Below are positions 40,597 to 52,505 of a DNA stretch of 64,000 nt, piece after piece. The position numbers and the translations under genes are program-made. The stretch spans positions 20,187,133-20,251,132 of the forward strand of contig CM076651.1 in NCBI GenBank assembly GCA_038496675.1. The letters are read 5' to 3'. Source of the stretch: Rachycentron canadum (Eukaryota > Chordata > Actinopteri > Carangiformes > Rachycentridae). Positions within the stretch are counted from its first letter, which is position 1. Each line of letters begins with the position of its first letter. Below the pieces are notes generated by a model that was given only the letters and a program-made list of their open reading frames with translations, did not search any database and had not been told where the DNA came from.

Positions 40597-41024
40597 GGGG
40601 GGGGGGGGTACATTTTCTCTCGGAAAAGAATATTTGCTTTTTCTCCAGAGTGGGATAAGAAGATGTGATAAGAAGATCACTATCAATGTTATTTCTGTGT
40701 ATATGATGCTGGAGTTTGGACATGGTTATGTTATCTCAACATATTAAGACACAACCTGGCAGTCTAGAGTTAAAAACTTCCCACCTACACCTCTGGAGAT
40801 CAGTGAAGGCATACACTGTGTATTTCGTTGTATATCAACAGAAAGGGACAAAAAAACTGTTTGTGATTACAGGCTCAGTTTCTGTTGGATCTGGTTCTTG
40901 TCAGAGAGCACAGGTTGTGGTTTGGCAACCATGAGACAAGACACTGGGAAACTGCCTGCAGTCACTTGGCCAAGCTGCTGTTCACCAATAAATCGCCCAA
41001 GCACGTAAAACCAAGAACTGAAGG

Positions 41025-41755
41025 TTTTACACGGTGGTGGAAAAGAAGGAAGTGCATTTACTCATTTACTATACTTAAGAGCAATTTAGTGGTCGCTGTA
41101 CTTCGGTGGGGAATATTCTACTATTCACTGTTGTGCATTTATGTGAAGTTTCTAGCTATAGTTTAGATGAAGTCGTTACAGGAAAAAAAAGAGGAAAAGC
41201 TTATAAAGTAGAATCAACTGTCCCAGGCTTTAAGCCATTTGAGCCGTCACAAAACAAATGTCTCCAGCTCAAGCCTTTTGGCACAGTTGTTTGTAAGTTG
41301 TTATCAGTTGCACCAAAGCGACAAAAGTCTCTCTTGGTTTAATTTGAAGAAATGTTTGTAACCAAACAATGTCAAATTATTCAATAATTAACAAAAACAA
41401 AGATTAGAGAATTGTGTTGGTATAAATATTGGTTTGTGTATATGAAACCACATTAATCATCTGATGACCATCCAGATAGCAGGAGGCCTGGCCCCTAGGT
41501 TTGAGAACCTCTGGCCACCTTTCCAAGTGTATATAAAACAGTCAAAATTAGCTTGACCTGCTACAACAGCAAAATGCTATTTACGCAGTGATAAATCTCC
41601 TAATATATAGAATATATAATATGTGATATGTTAGTCATATGTTATATGAATGTGCACTTTAACTTCTGATACTTTAAGCATATTTTTTTATAATATTAAT
41701 CCCCTTTTATATTTCAGAACTAGTACTTTTACTTAAGTAAAATACACTTTCAACA
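41025..41755. repeat. MITE-like 'ttactcaagtactgtactta' element, degraded
   Basis: The left part reads 'acacggtggtggaaaagaag' and 'gtgcatttactcatttacta' then 'tacttaagagcaattt'. The right part reads 'aacttctgatactttaagca' and 'tagtacttttacttaagtaa'. These match the two ends of a common spiny-rayed fish non-autonomous element with complementary termini. The middle (about 41,160-41,640) is unrelated or heavily decayed, perhaps a nested insertion. There is no transposase. Confidence 0.55.
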
Positions 41756-44700
41756 CTTTGTTGCATTTAAACAAATGAAATACAAAATATCTCATGTCAT
41801 AATATCAATACATTTCACATTGGTGTCAGCCAGGCTGGCTAATTATGTTAAACTCTTCCTTTTTCCTGTAATTTTCTTGAAAGTTTGTAAATGAGTACTC
41901 ACTAACTATATTTCATAATATTGTTTAATTGAATTTAAAAGATGGAGCCATGTTCTAGTTAATCAAATTACTGCATCACTCCACATTGCTAAACCACCCA
42001 CCACATGAGTCTGAATGCAATGTATGACATATACATTACATAGAGTTTAATGCGCCTATCCAAGCTCTGATGCGCCTGATGTGTTTTATCTCACCATCTA
42101 CAGTGTCAGAAGACACCAGGGGCTGCATGGTGCAATAACAAATATCCTAATGTGTAAAATATGTGTTTATTCTCTGAATCAAGCCTCTTCCCCTCACCAC
42201 TAACCCACTTCCTGAAATAGATCTGCTCCATTCACTCTCTGAAGTGTTCCAAAGAGAAAAAGCGCTTCTGGCTGCCCATGTCCTACATAATTTAATTATG
42301 TAAACCAAACCAAGAGAAAGAACCAGCACACCACACAATCTACCACGCAATCAATGGCAGATAATCACTGAGAGAGCTAGAAATGTTTGGAAACATACTG
42401 AAGCATACTACAGTTTTGGTTGAATATGATGACGCTGTTCTTATCCTGAGGGTATTGTGAGTGTATTGTCTGAGTCAGTTGTTTTAACATAATTTCAGTA
42501 TTGATCAAAATTTACTTCTAAAAGTACTTTGCTCTTTAAGAATGGTGCAAGAAACCCTTCTGCTTTGACTTCTCTGACAGCTGATGGCTTTCTAGAGGCC
42601 AAAATGACTATACCACTATTTTCTGTCCGTTCAACAAAACCATTTGGTGCTTCACTCTTCACAAAATGCCCCTTGAAAGCCTTGCTCATCATTGTGTGGT
42701 AGGCAATGGGCTGGTGCCATCATAGTCTCACTCATACACACACTCAAAGGCTCCACATGTATACCACTGATATTCTGTGTATCGCAGGACAAGTATTACA
42801 CTTGTCACATATATGTTTCATAGAAGGGAGTGAAGAGCTAAACAGGGAGAGATGATGAGAGGAGATCAGAGGAGATGAGAGGAACAGAGCTTAGGTTTGA
42901 AAAGAGAAGGCATAATAGGAGTTTAGGGCGGAAGAACAGCTTTGCATGTCTCATCTATATTGCAGCATGTCTGTAACACAGCTCATTGGTCCTGCCATTA
43001 AAAGAAAAAGGCTTTCCTCTTTCACATCTGTGATGCCTCCATTGATTATACTGACTCACTTGGGGAATACTCGTTCCATTAGAGAGTGGTTCAAACTGCA
43101 AGTGGGTATTCATTTGCCTACTCCATTTTTTTTTTTTTTTTCTTAAAGAAGTGCTAGGTTACACAGACGCACATGCACACACCATAGCCTATTTGGTGCC
43201 ATTAAAGCCAGGGGCGTTTTCCTCGGCTAAGCCTGTCAGGTCAGTGAAGACACACATAAAGTGAAGTGAAAGCATTTCCTCACTACTGAACCCTCTTTTT
43301 GACACATTACATGTTCACATAACAGATCATGTCAGAGCTTCACCTCCTGTAGAGATACACCATGTAATTCCCTTTGGGATTTTTTCACATGGCATCTTAA
43401 CTGTTATGTCGGACTTAGGAAGGGACCCCAAAATGTTAATCTTTACTGTACATACGCTTAACTGTGCACAAGTACTTAAGAGTCATGGACAACCATTTTA
43501 TAAAGTTTAGTTAGTCCCTCAAGCATTCCCCAAAGTTCCTCTGGTGCTACAATGAATAAAACTGACTTTATTTAAGCGACAGGGAAAACATAGCTGATGA
43601 TTTCAATAGCTAAATGGCACAAAATGTCACATGTATCTTGCGGTCAATTTTACAACCTTTATGTCGTTCAGAAGATATTAAAGCCTCCATGTGCTTTGAC
43701 TATTTAACAGGAATGTTTAATTTTTCTACAAACAAAAGTCACATGAATTACAAAAATTTGACAGATGTCCATACCTGTGTTCTTTTTTCTCTGCAATTCA
43801 AATTGGTATCATGCTCATTCACAGTCGTTTTCCAGCAGTTGAGGAGAATTAGAGGATCGCATGCTTTTCTAAGCACGAGGACTGGGGCAAGTCAATAGGC
43901 TGCGTATGTTTATTTACAAAAATAACTCTTAAATCGGCATATTTCTTTTATGTCAACTGAAAATAACATTGACAGGACATAAATGAATTCCTAGTAGCTC
44001 AGCATTCACAAGCAGAGATCAGTTATCATAACGAGAGGAAACAAAGTGACATGATGCAGCATTATCTCACTCTGTTCAGTAAGAAGCAAAGTGGGTACTA
44101 TTCTCAGGGCTCTCACTCCAGTGTGCCAAAGCATTCACTTCTGTTTTAAATCCACTAAATTAAAATTTGAAATACAATATGCAGTGAAAAGCCCTGCATG
44201 GTACACCCACACAAGGGATTTCAGTCATTCAGGCAGAGAAGACCTTCTCTCAGAGACCAGTTGAGTGACATCGGCCAGACTCTCCTGTTAGCCTTAATTG
44301 TTGTAAGCACTTCAGTTCAACGCTTGCTTTTACTAAATTCAGTCTCTGAAAATAATTCATAAAATAATTCTACCTTCATTCTGTCCTTCATTCTTATGTA
44401 AGTCAACCTATTTCCCCACTTAATAAGTAAGTGGTACATATAGGCGCTTTAATATTGAAATAAATTGCGTTATGAGGTGTGGTTGTTAACAGGTCTTTCA
44501 GCCTGTCACAGTCAGGTATGCTGGTACACTGCAGATTTATTCTGTCCTTTCCAAAATTGATGGTCACCAGTGCTATCTCCATGTTTTCAGTCTTGTAAAC
44601 TCTATAAGATTTTTACACATGGAAAAACCTTTGTTGTTGTTGATCAAATTCTTTGTATGCAAAGTGAATCCACTAAAGTGCAGAATAATAGCAACGACAG

Positions 44701-44983
44701 TGGTCAGAGTCGAGCAGTAGCTACATTCTGTTTAAATACAGTGGTCCTCTCTACTGTGGTCTGAAAAAAAATTAAAGGAATTGGATCCCACGCTATCTCT
44801 TTAATAATGACACAACAGAGGTTAAATACATGTAACTCTCCATCAGTCACTCATACCTGAAGAAGCCTGAAGCATCTTCAAGTATCTACAGTCAAGTCCA
44901 GTTGCCTGCAATTCAACTTCTCTTGAATAACAATGACCGGGATGACTGGGAATTTTCATTTTGCATTAAAAACAAGACATTAA

Positions 44984-45435
44984 AGGGACTATTTGTAAGT
45001 CGCTTCCACCAAATATCGTTTCTTCCATAGAGCTGGTGGTGCTGATTGTAGCTTAACAAGAGCTGTGGCCGTCATTGCATTTACAAGACAAGAGGTTATA
45101 ATATGTCCTCTGAGCAGCATTACATCTTCACAGCAGACTGCAGGCTACATAGTATCGCTGCAAGGAAGTGAAAGCTAAGAGTTGACATTGGCATCACTTC
45201 CCTGCCCTGAAACGTGTGGAAAATGTGTGTGTTCACACCAGCTGTGTCATTGCTACTGCCAGGTCTGTCCCCAACACAGAGTTTGCAGGATTCTTGAATG
45301 TTGGACTCTCTTCCTGTTAAATTAATTTCTAATTTATATTTGACAGAAAATGTCTCTAAAACGCCTCTGTCATTACATGCAGCTGCTAAAATAGTCAATG
45401 AATACATTTATACTTTTTCATTATATGTTATATAT
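44984..45435 (+). repeat. Teleost 'ttaaagggactatttgtaa' repeat
   Basis: It starts with 'cattaaagggactatttgta' and ends near 'gcagctgctaaaatagtcaa' and 'tgaatacattta', wording I associate with a frequent fish MITE-like repeat. A 95-codon frame on the minus strand inside it has no recognisable domain. Confidence 0.45.
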
Positions 45436-46989
45436 CATATTCAGCCTAAACATTGAGACTATAGTGGAAGGTGTCAGTTTTGTGCAATATTGCTCGTATG
45501 AAATCGTATGAAATTAAAATGACAACAGGTCAACAGGTTTTATGTGTATTTTTGCACGTCACACGTTAAAAATAGGCCGCCGGATCTCTAAATCTTGTAA
45601 CACAGTCAAAACACATGAGACAGTATGTCATAAAGGCAGTGTCCACTCTAACCTTTTTAAGATGTGCGCAGAAATGAAAACCAAGACATTCCAAAACTGT
45701 CGGACGCATATACAACATATCCAGCGTGTCTCAGGTGTAAAGGAGTTTGATTCTAAATGCAATTGCAGCTGTTTTACAAATAGCACCTTGAAGAAGACAT
45801 TAAATTGAATTTAAAAGACAATAAATAAACAAAAATACTTATAGATTCAAGAGAAAGCCACTTTTGCCATGTTGGCATAACTTCAATGTAGTTAAGATTC
45901 ATTTGTTGTATTTGAGTATCATTGTGGCTTAGCTACACTACACTTTCCAACTAGCTGACAATGAACTAGTATATTCTTCTCCACGTCTATATTAATTTTA
46001 GTCCATCTGAAAAGCATCGCTTTATATTGAGCAAGTTCCACTTGGCCCTCACAATTGATTTCCCACAATGAATTTTACTTTAATTTACCGGTCTTTCAAA
46101 CAGCAGCTTGATGGCTGCACAGGTAAAATGTAATGCAAATGAGTCAGATGTAGCCAATTTGTTAAACAGAGGACAGAACTAGGACATCAGCATCAACAAT
46201 ATTGGGATATTACAAGGCATATGGCTCAAACACTGGAGCGAGAATGCGTTTGTTCATCGAGCTCTCTCAACTGTTCTAATTATGTCGTCCAGTCAGACGG
46301 TCGACTGTATTTCCTCATTAGAACCATTGTCCCAACGTGGCCTTGGCCTCTATGACCGGAGGCCATGTTGTTGATTGGAAATGGGAAAAGTGGCAGCTCT
46401 CCCAGCACAGAGGAACTGGGGGATGGCAAAGGAGGCGGCCAATTAATATTTCAACAATACATCCTCTGTGGCCTGAGATTGACTGACAAAACTGTGAGCT
46501 GTCGTAGCAGTTATCTCCAAAACTGCCATGTGGGTAGGAATTCTGAATGCTCTGTTTAGAAAGGGATTTCATATTCATTGCTCACTTTTGCATTCTCCAT
46601 AAAATTGGTTACAGAAGCAATCAACACTGGAGAGAAATGAAATGAATATAATGAATAAGGATGCAAGACAACACACCAAAGTTATCAGCCACCTGAGAAA
46701 CTAATGGTCTTTGGTTTGTCTTTTGATCAGGAATTGACTGGAAGTTAAACTGAGCAAACTCATTCAGAAATTAGGTGATGCCCTGAATTTTAGTTAATAC
46801 TCAAGCTCTAGAGAAGGAAATGCCTTTTATAATTACAAACTCAGCTCGACCCATGAACATTGAAAAGACATTATCTGACATTATCTGAGAAAGAGACACA
46901 GCTGGAAATTTCAGAAAAAGCTCATTCAAAAAGTTCAGAAGTTCATCAAAAATACAAAATGTTGTCAGCCAGCACTTCACAAAGCAGGT

Positions 46990-47115
46990 TGTGTAAATGC
47001 TGTAGATTTTTACTCAGTGAACATGGCAAAAGTTGAACAGTTACATTATGAGTGTCTCAATGGATTTCGGTACATTATCCATGGTACCCAGAGGATGAAT
47101 TTGAATGACTTTGTG
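46990..47115 (+). repeat. Fragment of the 'aaatttggtacag' family
   Basis: Phrases 'atggatttcggtacattatc', 'ccagaggatgaatttgaatg' and 'actttgtgatc' match the repeat family present at 55,080 and 63,710. It is a short decayed fragment. Confidence 0.55.
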
Positions 47116-47980
47116 ATCTGCAGATGTTTTGTCTAGTTCCTCGACAAAGTAAAAATAAAATTTTGTTGGGGTTTTTTCTATACATTTCTTTTCCCTGAAA
47201 AAGGCCAACATCAGTTGAAGTGCACTCTATATTTTGACTTATTTGAACCTATTCATCTTGCCATCGGACAGCCGTATTATTATACGCTGTCTGATGCTGC
47301 AGATCAGCTGTTTTAGTCAGAGAGAGCGAAGTGTGTGCTTGTGCAGAAAGAACATGGAGGAACATGGTAGTTCAGCAGAAGAGAAAATGTTCGAAAGAAC
47401 CATTTCAGGAACTCTGTTGTGTAAGCTGTGAGAAGTACTGTGGCTCCTCATCCAGAGAATGTACCTGGGTCATGGGTGGTACTGAGTGCCATAGTCTGAG
47501 AGAAGACCACATTATGTCCAAAAAATTTTAAAAGTTGCACTGTAATTTGCCATAAATGAAGCTTTAACAGCATGTGTACATCACACTCAGCGCCATATAC
47601 AGTGGAAACAAGACATGTTATGTACCGTAGCATCCCTGATCCACAACCAGTGAAGTAAAGCTCATTATTTTGCCATCCACAGTGTTACGCGAGACAGTGT
47701 TAGGTGGATCCTCAACTGCCTGTCAGAAAGTTGTGGAGTTCATTTGAAGTTTGCCTTTGTTTTCACTCACACTCTCTTGCTGTAACATTTCAGTGGCATG
47801 TTGACGGGTTTATCTGTAAGGCTGGAGGCTGATGAGGCACACCTTGGCGTGTTTGGACTTCCTGATTAGTTGACACAAAATAGGGAAATTGTGGCATGTG
47901 GTGAAAACGCTCCATGCTGTCATGGGAAATGCACCTGCACAGGTTGAGTGAATCTCTCTCTGGCTCTGCCTCCTTCTGCC

Positions 47981-48014
47981 TCTCTGTCTCTCTGTCTCTC
48001 TCTCTCTCTCTCTT
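47981..48014. repeat. CT-rich simple repeat
   Basis: tctctgtctc units pass into a pure (TC)n run. Confidence 0.9.
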
Positions 48015-48191
48015 CTGCAGCCTTCAGGTTCTGTTGGAAAAATCTATACCATGTTTACATGTTTATCTCTAAATAGGCAAGCTTAATTGCTTATATATGA
48101 CCTTGTGTTAATTAATGTAGAAGTATAACTGAATATTTACTGTTATTATTGAGTCAGTCTAAGTTATTGAAATCACACAGTTAGAGGAATT

Positions 48192-48207
48192 GGGGGGGGG
48201 GGGGGGG
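48192..48207. repeat. Poly-G run (16 G)
   Basis: A pure G homopolymer. Both N gaps in this window also fall in G/C homopolymer-like tracts, so its true length is uncertain. Confidence 0.9.
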
Positions 48208-51200
48208 TTAAAATCTGGCAAGTAAATTCCTGGGAAGACTCAGACCTTGAGCTCTTCTCATTCTCAGTTGTTATTGTATTTGCTACATATTGTATTTTGC
48301 TATTGTGTTTGTTTTGAATAACTCAAAACATCCTTTACATGCTTGATCCTCCTCAAACAAATTAGCAGCCACCACACACAGCTAGTTTGAAAGCAGGCAG
48401 CTGCCCCCAGACCCCCAGGAGCCCCAGAGGAAGCTCATTGTATGACCATTATGGTGTAGCAACCTGATGAATTGTCCTATTCAGAGTGAACATTTATTCT
48501 TTTCCTTGGGAGCAGTTTCTTGAAAAAAAAAAAAGAAAAGAATGATAGCGTCATGTGAAGCTTTTAACTACATCTCAGGGTCTTCCTGGGCAGAAAGAGC
48601 TTGCATGGTTGTCATGGTGATAGTTCATCACTTGACATCGTGTGTCCTTGACTTTAATGGGGTTTTTGTTTTGTTTTGTTTTTCTGAAATTGCTCATTTG
48701 TGGGCAACATACTGGCTTGTGTGGCGGCTGCAAAGCGTCTTGGGTTACATGCGCGTCTCACACCTCACGGCTGCGTCGTATGACCCAAATATTCAGCATC
48801 TCCAGGGGCACAGCTTGGGAACAGGCAAGGCATGCAAAATCTCGGGCCCCCAGGCCATTGGGTGACCCCTGAGGGCTGGCAAACTTTACTCCACAGCAAA
48901 GTCTCAAAATGTTGCTGCCTTCCCCTTAAACAACCAATGGACAATTACCAATGACATGTCAATTGGAAAGGATGTGTTGATGAGCATAATGGCAAATTAT
49001 AATGTGTGTTATTTACAATGTGACAATGATGAAGTTATTCAAACAATTATATGGTTGTTTTTGTTTATCTGGGTTGTATTTTAAAAAATTGCACATCTGT
49101 TTATGTTTACCTTTAAACTTTGTAAATTCCACTAACATGAACATTTGGAATAAAAAGTGTTTTGATTTCACATATTTTTCATTGGTGTCAGATTATTTAT
49201 TATATAATGTGATGATTGGTGGGACCCTCTGACATTTTTTGCTGATGGCCCCAAGAGGATCACCACTGCGCGTCTCATGCAAAAATAGACTGGGAGAAGA
49301 TCTGCTGATAGTCATAACAGCAACCGTACATAAAATAGACACCTTCGATGGTTTCAATGTCTAGACTGAATCTGAATGTCACAGACAAAACATAAATATT
49401 GTATTTTTGAACCATTTTAGCGGCATCACGTGGAGACAGTGGCATTTTAGTGACATTTACTGTCAAAAATAATTTTTCATAAATTTATTTATAATGAAAA
49501 AAAATCTAACATTCAAGGAGCAGGCTGATGGCCATTATCCAAGGCAAACTCTGTGTAGAGCTGGCAGTAGCAGCGATGCAGCAGACATGCAGCCGCTACA
49601 TTTGTGAGCTGCAGCAGTTCAGCGACATTACAACATAGTTTTTTTTTTTCAAATCCAGATTGAACCTGTATTTTTAAGTTAACTCAGTGCTTTGTGCCTA
49701 TGGGGTGCATATATTCTAAATATTTCATGTTTCATCAAATTACCACACTGAAATTGACTCACTGCCAACCCTGTAAATCTGATGATACACATACCTGCCA
49801 CTATAATTAATAAATAAATAAATTAAAGTGGGTGTATTTGTTTATTTTGTATTTCAGAAAAAAGAAACATAAGTGTGACATATAAGTTTAAACTCTCTCA
49901 CAGCTTCATCAAAGCATGGGACAGAAGCAATCGGGCAAAATCTGTTAAAAAAAAAAAAAAGGACCACATTGTTAAAAAAAAAAAAAAAAAAGGTAAGAGC
50001 GGCTGGTTGAGTACCCTCGGTATGACTAATATTTGCCTCACTCCAACCGTGATGTGTTGTCAGTGATCAGCTATTCCTCTGTTTGAAGTTTGAAAGATTT
50101 AGTGGGAAATAATTGCGTGCAAAGACTGTGCTTTCTATGTTGCTTCATGAATCAATCTAATCAGAGATGTACGTAGAAGCTTTTAAAGAGCACCTGAAGG
50201 CAGCATAACTCTCTTCCGTGTGAACAGATATTTTACAGTTAAGGGCTTGTGAGGGCTGATTTTATATATATATATATGTATATCCATGTGCAGTGGAGTT
50301 GCAGGCTTTGAGTTTCCACGCTCTCTTTCTTTCTCGCTCTATCTATGTAGGGCAGCCCATGGATCAGCTGACATCCCCATCCTCCCACATGCCCACACAA
50401 TCTTGTTAAAGCATGCAGTTAATCTGAGGAGGAAAAGGACTCTCTTCACAAGCAAGCGGCGCTTTCATCACCCTATTGTGTTGCCCACATCATGTTGTCA
50501 CTGGGATATCGGATTCTCCCAAATCTCAGGTGCTTGGAAGAATCGGCCCCCTCGAATTGTCTCTGTGTGATGTCATTTCCCTGGGAGTGACCTACTAAAT
50601 TGGGCATCATGTAGCACTCTAGGAGCATAGATGGCATTATGTCACTGGAGGAATTAATTTATCTCAGTGGGGACTCTTTACTTTGCCTCATCTTTCTCTT
50701 AAGAGTTGGCTCCACCATCAATAATTTAGACTAAAGTGCCTCCACAAAGATGAAACAGAGGAAATAGAGAAGTGCTCTCCAGCAAATTCTCTGGAAGCAG
50801 CCTAGAGTCGTCAATTTAGGAAATCTTGCTCATGCTCTGTGCATTGTATATTCAAGCCCATAGCCTTCAACAAAAGCAGGAAAACACATAAGTACTCTTT
50901 TCTTCGCTTATCCTTCTGTCTCCATCTTTCTTTTATCAAGAGCTTATTGAAAACATCGAGTCCTAACTTGTTCAGAGTTTCATCTCCTATCATCATATAA
51001 CAGGCCAGGTGAAGTACAGCAATTTGACGGACACAGATACAAGGCAGTGCTAGAAAGGCCTCTGATTGAATTGCCACTCACTGCTGCTGTTGCTGCTTTT
51101 CATTCCCAGTCTGCCCAACACGTTGTAAGAGGCACGGAGTGAGAGGGTCATCCATAAATGCAGAAGGGTTGTGTCCCAGCCCTGGTTTGACAGGAGAGGT

Positions 51201-52434
51201 ATTGTCTGGAGCGAGGGGAGGAGGGTGAGGGTGGGAGGGGGGGGTTGTGCTGCGGCTGTTTTGTCCCCGCCGTGAAGTGGCTCAAAACCTTGAGACCCCC
51301 TGAGCTCCGGATCAAACATTTCTCTGTCTTTATAGGCTCTCCAAGAGTCTCTCATTTTTATGGGATGTGGAGGAATATCTCAAAAGCACCTTCCATCTCT
51401 CAAAAGAGAGAAAGTGAGAGCAAATCACATTGAACTTGAACAACTCCCACATAATCACGAGTGTGCTTTTGCAGACATAATAAAAATGCACTGAGCTCTC
51501 AAAGAGGCTTCCATGGGCTGATTGTACTTAAGAGGAAAATGAACCTTGACAAATGAAGCAAACCTCTCCACTCGCCTCCTGCTTGTTATATGGCAAGAGG
51601 TGTCTCTACGTCGACTAGACAGTTAATTACATAGCGGTTGCCTGAAGGTGACTAAATCTTTTAAATTAATTTATCACATGAATTCCTAAAAACTCACTTT
51701 GTCATCATGTCCAACAAAAACTCAGAGAGATTATCATAGTTAGTTTCAACACTGCCACTGTGTTACTGTGTTGCTCTCTCAGTTTTTTTTTTTGTTTTTT
51801 TTTTTTTCCTATGTAACTGGCATACAAGCTCTTGTCAAGTAAACACTGTGTAGTTCTGTGATGCTTTGGTTGACTTGGCAACACTGCCATCTCATGGTGA
51901 GCAGAGGAAAAAAATGTGCACTGTGCTTTTCTGAAGCATATTTATAAGAAAGGGTTTATTAATTAAAACAAGACATGTTATCATCCTCTTAAACATCCAT
52001 TCTGATTAAGATAATATAATATTGTTTCCTGTCAAAGACACCATCATCATCATTTTATTAGAAATTCATAAGTACAACATAATGAAATCGCATTTTCCCA
52101 AGCTGCCTTAAAGCATAAATCATATGATGATTTGTTTTTAGCTTTAACATTTTAATTCTTTCATGTATTAAAGAGACAGTTCATGTTAAACCTGTCAAAA
52201 TGGTTTTCTTCAGTCGAGGAACCTCCTCTGACTGAAAAACAAGTTTTATCAAAGGGAGTTGCACAAATTCATCTCTGATCTTTTCAGAAGGAACTTATTC
52301 TCCTCACTTGTGGTCTATTTCTAGTTTCTGAACCTCCTGAGAGCTGAGTCTGTCTCTGTGAATGAGGCTTAGACACAAGAGATGGCAGATGGGTTCAACT
52401 TTTCTCTTGGTGTGTGAAAGCCATAACCTCCATC

Positions 52435-52500
52435 CCCACACCCCACACACCCAAGGGGTGTGTGGGGTGTGGGCCTCAAAATGCCTCACGGCATTTTGAG
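52435..52500 (-). repeat. Two adjacent perfect stem-loops just after the tmem26 stop
   Basis: On the plus strand the first has 18-nt arms, cccacaccccacacaccc (52435-52452) and its exact complement (52456-52473), with a 3-nt loop. The second has 11-nt arms, ctcaaaatgcc (52475-52485) and ggcattttgag (52490-52500), with loop tcac. In tmem26 mRNA (minus strand) the 11-bp hairpin starts 5 nt after the TAG stop at 52508-52506 and the GU/CA-rich 18-bp hairpin follows one base later. They may act as 3' UTR structure. Confidence 0.9.
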
Positions 52501-52505
52501 CTTTT

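Larger units (their letters stand above)
33661..41024. other. Non-coding region with an assembly gap
   Basis: No supported gene. It contains the 35,285-35,690 repeat, a T-run near 35,815, a (CAC)n patch at 37,161-37,181, and the 400-N gap. A 'cagtggtggaaag' word at 37,571 could be an isolated end of the MITE-like family seen at 41,025. Confidence 0.5.
41756..52434. other. Non-coding region 3' of tmem26
   Basis: No supported gene. It holds the repeat copies at 44,984 and 46,990, purine-rich 'gaggagat' words near 42,850-42,890, a CT-rich tract at 47,981-48,014, a 16-G run, and two long A-runs near 49,945 and 49,973. Part of 48,800-49,270 may be another degraded element. The blocks 46,210-46,560 and 50,440-50,720 look repeat-free and possibly conserved. 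The rightmost few hundred bases should be tmem26 3' UTR: minus-strand AATAAA words occur at 52,054-52,059 and 51,955-51,960. Confidence 0.5.

Noticed and set aside
39973..40747. Several long frames of 163-231 codons
   Set aside because: They consist mostly of unknown residues from the N gap.
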